Shown: one piece after another, positions 50,099 to 61,700 of the stretch | How positions within the stretch are numbered: the stretch's first letter is position 1 | Layout: the number at the start of each line of letters is the position of its first letter | Source: Trichoplax sp. H2 | Lineage: Eukaryota > Placozoa > Uniplacotomia > Trichoplacea | Direction of reading: 5' to 3' | Assembly (NCBI GenBank): GCA_003344405.1 | Contig: NOWV01000231.1 | Coordinates: 38,603 to 102,602, forward strand | DNA length: 64,000 bases | Program-made: the position numbers and the translations under genes | The notes under the pieces: generated by a model | Told to the model about the DNA's origin: nothing | The model's database searches: none | What the model saw: only the letters and a program-made list of their open reading frames with translations

Positions 50099-53000
50099 TT
50101 ATTTCCTATTCGAGGATTTCCCTCGTTTGGAAGTATTCTTTGTTGAGCTTTGTTGTTTTGCCTTAGAAGCAGCTTTCTTTGATTTAATCATAGGATCAGA
50201 TTCAATTTTAGTTTCTTCCTCTGTATTCTCGGTTTCTGCACTTTCTTCAGTTTCTTCATCTACTCCTTCATCGCTTACACGCTTAACTTTGCTCTGACTA
50301 GCGTAAGGCATTAGATGAGGCATTTTATTATATGCTCTGGAGAATGCAGATTTAACCTATTGTAAATAAAAAAGATAGCTATTGAATCCTGGGAAAGCTT
50401 GCGATTAGCTTTCAGATCGATTAAGACCGATAAAATTTTGTAACAAATATTTACAGAATGTACTTAATGATACGAAGCATACCTTGCTACTTAATTTCGT
50501 AGTAGGATCCAGCCGGCCCGGATATAGCCCTATATCCATAATGTTGGACCAATCATCTCGAGTTAGAAAGTAAGCGTCCATGACGTCGATGACGTCGGTT
50601 ACTCCTTCACTTTCCTATAATAAAACGTTCAATTTTTAAAGTTAAAATGGGTGAAGATCTAAAGGGGAGTAATAAATAATCTAACCCTTTCAGTTAAAGG
50701 CCCAGATAGCAAGTAGCGTAATTGGGGGACATATTCCATACCCAGTTGAATATGATTAGCTGAACTCCTACGTGCCAAAAAATTCATCGTGTAAGAATTG
50801 TTTAGTCAAAAATTTATATTAATGAAGTAGTAGCGACGTTGTTTTCAAAAACTGTACCTTATCCTCATATGAAGTGCCAATTCCTGTAAAATTCGATCAT
50901 ACTTCCCTTGTCTAGAATTCTTGCCAAGCCACGATGGAAAGTCTATCCGACTGCCAAAATAACCTTGCATTGCTGCACCAGGTATAACACTTCCGAATGC
51001 TGCTAGTGTTGGTAATAGTCCCCATCGATTGGTTGAGTACAGTATTTTATTTACAAGATCTCCACAGGAAATTGAGTCAGCAGCTTCACTTAGTTGATCC
51101 AACGTTTTTTGTAGATCACCGCTAATATAACATCAACACATTATCAATACGTAAATCAAAATATGATGGATTAACGAAAACTAAGACGTTAACTTTCCGT
51201 TAATAATCACGCTATGTACTTACTTGGATTTAACAGGGACGACGCGTGGATAATTCTCTTGTACAAATAAAGGCATTAAGGAATAATCGGTAAAAAACAG
51301 CTCAGCTTTATCGTTATACGTCATTTTGGATGCTTCAGAGCTTGCATCAAATACTTTACGAATAGCTTCAAATGGACCCTGGATAGTGGAAAAGGGGTTT
51401 TTTCATATAATTGTACGTCATTACGGAGGATGAAAATGTATATTTCTATACGGTATCTTACCAGTTTGATATTCTTCGTTTGTATTACTGCTTTGCTACT
51501 TTTACCCGAGGAATTAGCACACCACATATTAAGATTATGAATACTTTGACGAATATCTTGATTTGTTGCTGTCACAATTTGTTGAGCAATTTGTGGAGTG
51601 ATTTTTACTCCTTCTTTAAATGCTATAGACATTAATGTACTACATATTTGTTCACTTCTAGGACGTTGAAATCTAAGGTCGAAGCAGTAGTTGGCTAGAG
51701 ATCGAATCTTTGGATGATTTCTATCATTACACATACAGATAATGGGTATCTTCGTCTTTTTGATGATTGATATTAATTCTTGCATTCCGCCTCTATCATC
51801 ATTTCCGGACATCCCGTCAACTTCATCCATAACTAAAGCTAACCTTTTGCTTTTGTTGTTATTCATTGCAGTGAAACCAGCGATAGATTTATTATTAAAA
51901 ATTTCAGAGATTACAGCTTCTAGACCTTTTTTCCCTCTCGCATCGCTCGCATTTAGCTCTACAACGTCGTAATTGCATTCACGGCAAACTAATAGAGCAC
52001 TAGTGGTTTTTCCTATGCCAGGGGGACCGGATAGTAAGGCAGCTTTGAACGTAAATCCCATCTCACGACTTAAAGCGTGCTTATTTGTTGCTGTACTATT
52101 ATTTTCGTGCCATTTCTTCAACCATAACAGAAGTTTATTAACGCAACTTTTTGCACCTTGTTGGCCAACAATCGCTTTTATACTTGAAGGTTTATATTTA
52201 TCAACCCACATCTCGGTCACCGAGTTTGAAGACTTTTTAGATGCTGATTGTGTATTAAGATTTTCTGGCTTGATATTTGCTATCGAAGAAGAGCTGCTTT
52301 CAAAAGTATTTTCAGTCACATTTTTCTTCGTAGGTGTTATATTTGCAGTGGGCTTGCTATCTATGTTTTTGTCATCTCCGATACTAGTCTTCGGTGTGTT
52401 AACCTTTACAGGCGTCTTATTGACCGTTGTTTTCTTTTTGTCTGTTTTACTTGTTACTAATGGCTTGGCAGGCATAGTAGAAATGAGATCATAAAAATTA
52501 TTTTCATCTAACTGTTTTGTACTAAAGTTTTTCGCTTTTTCCAATTTGGTTAATCCAGGGTCCCGTCCAACAACTAAGTAATTTGTTTTTTTACTAATTG
52601 AGCCGGACACATTGACTTTACCACCAAGGCTTTGAATTAGTTCTATAGCGGTCTCTCTTTCAATGGTATCTAGAACACCAGTGATAACAAATACCAATCC
52701 TGAGAGACAGTTTTCTTGACCCTAATATTAAATTTATGAATAAAAATTTAAAGTTAGCAGCACTTCTTTCCATTACTAAGTAATATAAAATGAATTTTAA
52801 AGAAACGGTGAACAGACCTTTGGAATTTCTCTAGATCCAAGAGCCCGAGGTCCATCACGTGCAACAAAGTCACGATAAGCGGCTTTATTACCTAAATTTT
52901 TGGCACTAATGTTGGTTGCCTCAGGATCTGGTTTTTGACTAGTTTCGATTTTGGAACTGTTGGCATCTGGCTGATTTTTACGGGGTGTGCTTTGTGATGT

Positions 53001-55234
53001 TTCTAGTGACAATTAGCATAGGATACTTTTATTGACATTTATTCCTATTAAGTTACACTAAACTATTTTAATATAGATTACCATTATTTAGTTTGCTTAC
53101 TTTCCGTTTTGACAGGAGTTTGAACTTTAGATAATTTATTAGATTTTTCTTTCGATGTACTTTGTGATATTTCTAGTGATAATATATCATACTTACTGAT
53201 ATTCATTCCTATCAACTTACACTAAATCGTTTTAAAATAGATAACCATTATTTCGTCTGCTTACTTTCCGTTTTGGTAGGTGTTTGAACTTTAGATAATT
53301 TATTAGATTTTTCTTTCGGTGGATCTATATCAACCGTTGAGATCTGGGCCTACAAAGGTATACAGTAATATAAAATAAATGGTAAACAAGAACAAAAATT
53401 TCGTGCTAACACAATATATACATATATATATATAACATAACTTTTAAAAACTTAAAATTACCTTTTCAGAAGGGGGTTCATCAAAGTCGTCATCGAAATA
53501 TGTCTTCCGCTAAAGATAGTAAAAGAAAACCATCAGTACTTGCTTAAAGTGAAACTTTATACTAGATATTAGATTAGCAAAAGAAATCTTACCTTTCTGC
53601 TTGCTTGATCACTATTTTTTGGTTGAGGGAGTTGTCCATCCTAGATAAGATGAAAATTTAACAGAATTTAATTAGCATACAACATATATCAAAATTGAAC
53701 AATACATGTGCAATAACGTTTGCTTTATTGAATATGAATTTAATATGTATTTGATAAGTGGCGCATACGATGCAGGTCATGCCAAATTTTTAACTAACTT
53801 TTTTTTTCTCTACGCAAACTGATCTATCTGTTTGTTGCACAGGTTTACTTCCAAAGAAATCTTGGACGTCAACATCTTTAACGTGCCGCGATTTGTCCTG
53901 GTTAGCCGACTTTGATGATTTACTACTGCTAACTTTGGGCACTTTCTTCTTGACTTCATCAGCTGAATCTTAAATAATAGTTGCAAGCATATAGGGTTAA
54001 TCATAAAGTCAAATTAACATTGAATAATGCTTTACTACATACATAACGTAATAAGTATACAAAATAAGGTAATAAATTGGATACCTGAATCAGATAGTAT
54101 ACTAGTAGTAGCGGTGCATTTCTTGCCAGATCTTGGTGCTCTTCTACAATAGCGGTTATTGGTATAGTTGTTTTGTAAAATAATCCACAAAAAATTTCAA
54201 ATTTTTAGTTTTCCATACGTTTGGTTTTATATATATCTATCTACCAATTAGTTATGATTAATCGTTTAATTGCTACAGCATATTAATGCAATATCAGAAA
54301 TCAACATTACAAATAATGGCAGTAGAACTAGCACACCTTTCAGTACGTCACAATAATATCCTGCTCATAGACTATCAATTTTAGAGTGAAATGTACAATT
54401 GTTCTTTTTGAAAATATCGCAAAAATAAATTTTCATACCTAAATCTAGGGTTATCCACAAAGTCGTCATCGTCGTCTAATTGGCAATGAAATTGGGATTT
54501 AGTAATAGTGCAGTGCAAATACTGTAAGTTTCTATATCTATAGTATCGTGTTATAGCAACCAATCTTAGAATAATAATATATCTACACATTAAATCATCA
54601 TCCTACTATGATGTCCTAGGTTTATATACAGTATGTGGGCTTTTATAGACTAAGAAATTATAATTTATATATAATTTACCGTCATTTTTGTTTTTTTTTA
54701 AGGCATCTTTTTCCCCTTGTTTATTTTTCTAATAATATAATAATATATTTAACATACTTATAAAATACTTATAAATTAATAATATCCTAGCTTTACTACT
54801 ACTATATATGCCAATAGTGAATATTATTAAATCATAAAAATCGTAAACGGCCGATATCAACTACAGGTACAGCGCTAATATGATGCAATTGATCGAAATA
54901 TGAGTAGAAACTTGATTTCAGGAAGTAATTATTTATTAATTACTGTAGAGTGCTCTTGCAATTAATTACAATCTTGAATTGGAGGTTGTTTTATAATCTC
55001 GTATTTTGGCATAATTAACATCTATAGTATCTACACAATCGATGCAAGCACAATAGCTATCTGCATAAGCATTCTTGTTACTTATTGCAGGCTAGTGAAA
55101 GATCTAAGAGGTGATTATAATTATTGTTATCGGCGTATTACATTATGATTATATACCTTCTCAGGGGCTTTCGCTTTCTTATGCGTAGATTGTTTTGATG
55201 TGGAAGCCTTACCACCAAAGTATTTTCTAATATC
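50099..55234 (-). CDS. RFC1: Replication factor C subunit 1 (large clamp-loader subunit)
   Basis: Largest subunit of the clamp loader that opens PCNA onto primed DNA. Exon 2 (55157-55234) begins DIRKYFGGKASTSK, matching the family's MDIRKFFG start. The initiator exon was not fixed; ATG at 56842-56844 followed by GTAGGA would join in phase but is weak. Lysine-rich linker exons at 53.4-54.7 kb include a VDVQDFFG motif. About 52797-53000 encodes FVARDGPRALGSREIPK. The large exon near 51380-52715 has the BRCT domain (FVITGVLDTIERETAIELIQ; KTNYLVVGRDPG), WVDKYKPSSI, Walker A GPPGIGKTT, Walker B LVMDEVDGMSG and ICMCNDRNHPKIRSLANYC. The C-terminal exons at 50.1-51.4 kb contain AADSISCGDLVNKIL and FPSWLGKNSRQGKYDRILQELALHMR, then a basic/acidic tail ending GKSSNRK. 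Confidence 0.94.
52989..53335. repeat. Tandem exon-plus-intron duplication inside RFC1
   Basis: Two ~172-bp units (about 52989-53160 and 53161-53335) are strongly similar across both coding and intronic bases. Each exon copy encodes EKSNKLSKVQTP(V/T)KTE and ends in the same donor (GGAAA followed by GTAAGC). The copies are in phase, so the result is a doubled lysine-rich linker peptide. Confidence 0.85.
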
Positions 55235-55512
55235 CTATTATAATAGTATAGATGTGCTCGACATAAATAAATCATTGACTAGTTAGCTTTAGTATAATTT
55301 GTAATTAAAATTAATGTTATATCGGAAATTGGCAGAGCTATAGCAGAGTGAGATTATCCTGATATACGCGTATACAACGTATGTAGTTGATATAATGTGT
55401 TACCGTATAATCATTTTTTACGATACATTAGTAGATACAATATTGTGTAGAAATGGTTGCTCCACCAGTGGGTGAATAATAGAATGATGAGCAAGTTGAT
55501 TGTTTGTATCTA

Positions 55513-55743
55513 CCTTTCAATGATGTATTTGTTTACGGTCATGCTCGTAAAATGATATTTATCAGCAATCGGAATTGAAATCTAAGATGACTGTAAGGAA
55601 TTGATAATATAGATTTAATGAGTAAATTGCTTTATCTTAGCTTTCAATGAAGTAGTTGTTTATGATCATGCCTTTAAAAGTGTATTTATCATCAATCGGA
55701 TTTGAAATCTACGATGGTCGCAAGGAACCGATAATGTCGATTT
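55513..55743. repeat. Direct duplication of ~104 bp
   Basis: CTTTCAATGA.GTA.TTGTTTA.G.TCATGC and AATCGGA.TTGAAATCTA recur at about 55513-55616 and 55640-55743. No coding role is seen. Confidence 0.7.
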
Positions 55744-56240
55744 GGCCCTTTTGATCAGAGTTATAAAAGATATTTGATAATAAATTATAGGCAAAAAAGT
55801 ACCACTATTGCATGTATCTTGATTGATATACATTGCAACTATATCACAGCAAACTAACGTATACTGTACATATATAGCATGTGTTTTTACTGTTGGAAAG
55901 CAATTTTCCGTTATGATTGATTGATATTTAACTACAGTACATGAAAAAATGATACTGTAGGAGGTAAGCACTGAGCTATCACTCTACCAGGATTGGGCCT
56001 TGAATAGGCACCGAATAAAAATAAATTTAATCGACAACAGAAGTAGAATTACTGTCACTTTACAGATGTTTGGGAATCCTTTGTCATCAGATTGATCCTT
56101 TACTACTGTTAAGTTAAACTATTCCGGTCTGATGTCCCAAGTCATCCAGACTGCATGGCAATAGGCATAAAATAACTCCTTCAACGGATCTGTGTTGACA
56201 TGTGGATCTACTGCATTGATTGCAAAGCTACCAAAGCCCG

Positions 56241-56560
56241 TAACCTTTGTCCATGTATGCGTACTATCAATATTATTAAGCCTTGTCACTCTTGCAAAAG
56301 CAAGTAGGTATTATTCAATATTTTATTGCATCTGATACGCTCAGTTTGAGGTTACTTCTTCTTGACTGAGCTGGTCGGTGTCTATGTGTGATTACTTTGC
56401 TACAAAACACCAACAATCTTTGTCCACGTACTATCCATGTCATTATTCAATTCCTGGACTCTTGCAAAAGCAAATAAGATTAGAAGGTGCTACTCAATAT
56501 TTTATTGCGTATATCTATACACTCAATTTGAAATTATTTCTTCTTAAGCTGATCGTTGCC
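56241..56560. repeat. Diverged direct duplication of ~145 bp
   Basis: Shared landmarks are CTTTGTCCA.GTA, ACTCTTGCAAAAGCAA, TCAATATTTTATTGC and TTATTTCTTCTT, in the same order at about 56241-56384 and 56412-56560. The open frame at 56378-56629 lies over the second copy and is not supported as a gene. Confidence 0.6.
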
Positions 56561-57946
56561 TGTTGCTATAGCTACGCAGAGATAGTTAGCTCTGGAATGG
56601 TCGAGTATAAGCGTCACGACACAAAGTAAAATTGAAGCTGAACTCATCCTGCCATATGCAGCTAGCTGGATACTAGCCAATAGCTAGTGAGTGAATAGCC
56701 AGCCATCATCCCTTAAGCTTACAGTAATTCAAAACATGAACAATCTATGCCTAGCTGGCATTCAGTACATAGACTATTCATTCTATAATTAACGTTCAAT
56801 AACATTAGCCATGATTGAAAATTAAAGCTATCCATTCCTACCATTTTCACCAGTGGTCTAAAGAAATGTTTTGGCTTGACGTTTGACAAACGATGACTTG
56901 ATGTTGATGTGACACAAGGTTGACTCACTGCAGGCTCTGATGAGTTTGTTTGAAGCAGTAGAGGCAAGCGAAGTGAGTGTATTCATTCGTCCATATCGGT
57001 CATGTGACCTCTGATGACGTAAGCTATGGCGGGCACCGTATCCGGATTTTCATTGGTTCTAGCATGGAGTAGCCGCAGTGCATATACAGTACTATACTGT
57101 AGTCCATGGTTCTCCTCGAGTAGTCCTTGCTTCTGTCCATACGGTTGCTTGTAAATTAAATTTTATTTTACAAGTGGACTTTAATCGAATATGGAACCCT
57201 GATGACACTTTGACAGTGATCACTGTCGAGCAAACTGCAAACTATTTAACGTTTGGAAGTTTTATTTGATCTATCAAGTTCGCATGATATTCATTCGGAA
57301 CTTGTATCGATTTCTTTCTACAGTGTAGTACGATAGTATTGAAGTATGGCAGCAATGCATGATTTACTAGAACATAGCTTGTCACTTTGTCACTTTGCAA
57401 GGTAGTTGAAAACACTTGAGCTTTCTCTTTACTCGATGCCCACTAGACAAACAGAAACATGAACTTTGTTACTCAAAACTGTCGAGTAAAGTTCCTAAAC
57501 TACGATTGCACAGTCGCCATTTTTGCTCGTATAAAATGCATATAGTTGTGGTTGTCTAGATCGCTTCATAGAACTACAGCTATGAATCGATGATCGTATA
57601 CGCAGCTACCATAATTGGGATCGAACAGTTGGTTTTACTTGTGTAGCATGAATTACTAGACGACTAGATTGATCTCTTGTACGATAGTTCACATACAGTA
57701 CATACTGTACTGTAGTTCTCAGTACAGGACAGCAAGTGTTTCTTGTTTACTTATAGACGTACAATGAGTATTCAGTATTTATTATTTCTAAGAGCACGCA
57801 TAATTATTTTATACCATGAAACGTCTAGCTTATTTGGACGATGATTAATCATGCATGAACTACGTATGCTTACAGCCATGTGCTAGTGTATAGCTGAAAC
57901 GACCAGTAAACTAGTAGCACCGGATGTTTTAACATACTAAAAGGAT
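56561..57946. other. Intergenic, no gene recognised
   Basis: Open frames at 56719-56967 and 57078-57269 lack splice or homology support. ACTGT/ACAGT pentamers occur near 57692-57725. Confidence 0.5.
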
Positions 57947-58197
57947 CATTCGTGCTCCCTTCCTCTTGACTGTTTCCTTAGTCATTCCTCATTAGACATC
58001 AACGATATAATAAACGTACCTATTTTACAAGCAACTGTACAGTACTGTGTGGACATCTTGCCTAATCGATTTAGCATTCGTGCTCCCTTCCTCTTGACTG
58101 TTTCCTTAGTCATTCCTCATTAGACATCAACAATATAATCAACGTACCTATTTTACAAGCAACTGTACAGTACGACATCTTGCCTAATCGATTTAGT
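57947..58197. repeat. Recent tandem duplication of ~125 bp upstream of GCLC
   Basis: CATTCGTGCTCCCTTCCTCTTGACTG through GCCTAATCGATTTAG is repeated almost identically at 57947-58074 and 58075-58197. The main difference is a four- to five-base deletion in the second copy after AACTGTACAGTAC. Confidence 0.9.
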
Positions 58198-58324
58198 AAT
58201 GATAGATCTGTACGATGGAGAAGCCCATCGATCAAAGTGGCACCCTACTGCGGCTTATTCACCACTCCACCATAATTTTGCTAGACTGCAATGGCTCGCT
58301 TTCTTCTTTGCGCTTGTTGTCATG

Positions 58325-58344
58325 TCACGATGACTAGGCAACTT
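58325..58344 (+). promoter_or_regulatory. Candidate antioxidant response element upstream of GCLC
   Basis: TCACGATGACTAGGCAACTT matches the extended ARE consensus TMAnnRTGAYnnnGCRwwww at every specified position except one of the four terminal W bases. It lies 378 bp upstream of the GCLC ATG. GCLC is a classic CNC-bZIP/NRF2 target in animals. Binding is inferred only. Confidence 0.45.
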
Positions 58345-58499
58345 GTACTGTGAGTATGGTAGCGCGCTGGCCATCCGCTGTCCATTGATTTAGCACTTCC
58401 TCCTTAGGCACGTCTCAAGCAGAGGATAGTCCAACCCTTGAGACTACAGTGTACAGTACCCTGTACTGTAGCTCCAGCTACTGTGCACTGTGTCGACGA

Positions 58500-58570
58500 T
58501 ACCCCTGCGCCGCCGCCCGGTAACTGAGTGGCTATAGTACGTATAGTACAGTATAGTAGGGTATATATAG
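58500..58570 (+). promoter_or_regulatory. Candidate core promoter of GCLC (GC-rich patch and TATA box)
   Basis: A GC-rich patch CCCCTGCGCCGCCGCCCGG (about 58502-58520) stands out in AT-rich surroundings. TATATATAG at 58562-58570 follows, about 134 bp before the start codon, a suitable place for a TATA element with a short 5' UTR. Confidence 0.4.
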
Positions 58571-58702
58571 AAAGCAATCGGCGCTTGTAGCGACAGAAGT
58601 ACTAGTGGACTGAACTAGTCTAGAGCTCGCTTGAAGTTCATCTTTGCAATCTTTCCAACGCCACATCCACCTTGCAAAGTTTGCAGATTTATATTCCAAG
58701 AT

Positions 58703-61700
58703 ATGGGCCTATTATCCAACGGAACACCATTAACTTGGGATGAGATTAAAGAGTATGTTGCTTCTATTAAAAGCCAAGGAATTCGCCAGTTTATTGCAAT
58801 CTATCATCGATTGCTCAAGCGTCAAAATGACATGCTAAAATGGGGCGATGAGGTAAAAAAAAAATGATCTTGTTGGGATACAGATGTATACGATTCATGT
58901 CGTTATTCTGCCACAAATGGAAATTGATAAAGTTTCATGATACTTTTATTCATCCAATGAAATAGATTCATTGGTATAAAATACACTGTAGTCTACACTT
59001 ATCATGGACGTAGCGTTTTGATAGTCATGGGTATATTAAGGTTACAAAACTGCTTGAAAATGGACTACCGGTAAAAGAAAACACGCGTATAGACTTGCAT
59101 GCGGATGATTCAGTCGAAAAATAGAACCCTCCTCCCCAACACACACTTCATCGTGATAGCGGAGAGTGGATCAGGATATCAACTTAACATACTTTACTGT
59201 AACTCAAATCAAACATTTCGTTAACGTTCATAGGAGTAATTAATATATTAATAATACTGTATGTATATATGTAAATGAAGATCGATCAAATTCCTATGCT
59301 ATTGTTTTTTTGTACTTTAGCGGTTATCGCTCCATTGGATTGAGAATAAATTAATTTCCAGATTACGATAGTATTCTTGCCATATTTTAATTAATATCAA
59401 ATAAGAATGGAGAGCATCATCTAGGTTTAATACCCTCCATTAATTTAATTAATATATTAATCTCATACGCACGCTTAAATGAAGATCGCAGAAGTTCAAT
59501 GACATTGTTGTTTTTACCTTCTCGTTTATCGCCAATACTGTATTGTGTAGTCAGTCATGCAGATAGATGGATAAAATAATTCACCCACCCAATATACAGT
59601 ACATACAGTAGGTTGCAGCAATATTAGAGCAATAGTTTAGTATCCAATAATATAATCCAATGCTGTAGACGCAAGATCGTACAGCCTTGATCTACATACA
59701 AAACTGCTCATCAAATTGATTAAAAAAGAAAACTTGAGTCAATCGTGTATTAATTTGCACGTCCACTGTACAATAAATAAATTAAGAACAATAAACAATA
59801 CGAATGGTAGAATCCGCTAGTAACACAATTGTATTCCTGTAACTATATTCTTATTGATTGCTTTTAAATGAAATTGTAGGATTGTTATCAACTTTTCTTT
59901 TATTACATCGTTTTTAAATGTCTCTCAATTTTTTGCCCAAATTTGGTATCTTGTAGATTGAATATATGGTTGTTAAATTTGATCATAAAAATAATACTGC
60001 AAGATTGTACTGCGAAGCCGATCAATATCTTGATGTATTACAAGAATTGGAAAGAGAAAATCCCAGGTAATGGATATTTTTCTATTAGCACGAATAATAA
60101 ATACAGTTGATTTGTGCAAATGTTCAATACATTATACAGTAAACCCCTTTCAAAGGTTGGACTATATGATGATTTTGATGTTGTACTGTATATTGATAAA
60201 AGTGTAAGGAAGTACAGTACATACGTATCGCAGCAATTGTTAATATCACATATACTGTATTGAGGTAGAGAAAATTGCACGTTGTAGTTTTCATTAATTT
60301 TATTATTTCTGAATATTTTTCAACAAATTGAGTTGGCATACTTTAGCAGATCATTTTTTTTCCACCTCTTCGAGCATTAGTGTTTATAGTAAAATGGAAG
60401 ATAACGTATATAATGATATCTAAATTCGTAGTGATAATCGCCTATACTACAGTATTCAATAGGATGATATGGTATGTATTCGTATGTTGATGATAGTATG
60501 TAAATCACATGTGTACTAATTTTTATTTTTGAATTTTTTTTTTATAACAAATCGGAAATGAGTTAATAAATATCAGTAGATCAATTTATCCTCGTACAGA
60601 GATAGATACGAAATGATGTAATCTCTTCTAGTGTTTGTGGTTGTAGCAAAATATACTTCTGTCGAAATTTCTCAATAATGTTGGACTATTCGTCAGCTTC
60701 CTTCAGATCGTAAATTGTATTGCTAATAGTAATCTAGCCTACTGTAGATATCATAGGTGTACTGTATCGTTAACTAATCAAGCATTGCATCATTAGTTGA
60801 TTCTGTTTCAAGCTTGCTTTACATTATATGAAAGTGCTCAATTAACGATATATTTCTACGCCTACCATAAATGTAGGTTAAGATGCAATGCTAGATTAAA
60901 CTCGTATTCAACCATTTGCACAAAAAATTGTTTAATTATTTTCCGTTGCAATTATAATTTCTTTGACTATAGCTATTACTATCTTTATGCAATTGACAGC
61001 TTTACTCTTATTACGTTGAACGTTGTTAATCTCGCTATCTGTTTGATAGAAATTAATTCAATAATTGACGCATTTTTGTTACCTTACATAAATATATAAA
61101 ATAGCGCCAATCCTACCGCGTGGAGACCGGAGTATGCTAGCTATATGCTGGAAGGTAATTTATCTAATTTATGGTACATCTGAGATGATAATATTCTAAC
61201 ATGTAGGCCGCCATTAGTGTTTAGCATAGAACTGGAGTTGCTAAAGTCTATTATTGGATACTCAACAGCTTAATACGAAGCGTATCAGTACATAAGTTGA
61301 TGTAGATATCACCGTTTAAATGATATTGCACTTTTTTTTAATTTATTAGCTACACCTGGGCAACCGTATTTAAATGAGCTAACACAAATTAATACCGTTG
61401 AAGCTAATATGAAACGAAGACGTCGTGAAATTACCGAATTACTCCATGAAGATATTATCCCTATGACTCTAACTGCCTTTCCCAGGTCTTTTTTTGCTAT
61501 CACAATATTATATAATATACAGCCATATTTAATTAAGTAAATTTTTCTTAATGATTATCAAGGTATCAGATTGGCAGATTGATTTAGTAATCTTTGCTTA
61601 AACACTGTTTAATTAATTTACCATTCACTAGATTGGGTTGCCCAGATTTTACTCATCCTGTTTACAAACCTGACATAACTGAAAATTCTTCTTCTCGATC

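Noticed and set aside
51973-52494. 173-codon plus-strand open frame
   Set aside because: It is antisense to the RFC1 BRCT/AAA exon and has no independent support.
55968-55979. tRNA-like A box on the minus strand (TAGCTCAGTGCT)
   Set aside because: No B box, no acceptor stem pairing and no cloverleaf can be formed nearby.
57624-57650. GTTCGATCCC (minus strand) as a tRNA T loop
   Set aside because: Flanking bases do not pair into a T stem or acceptor stem.
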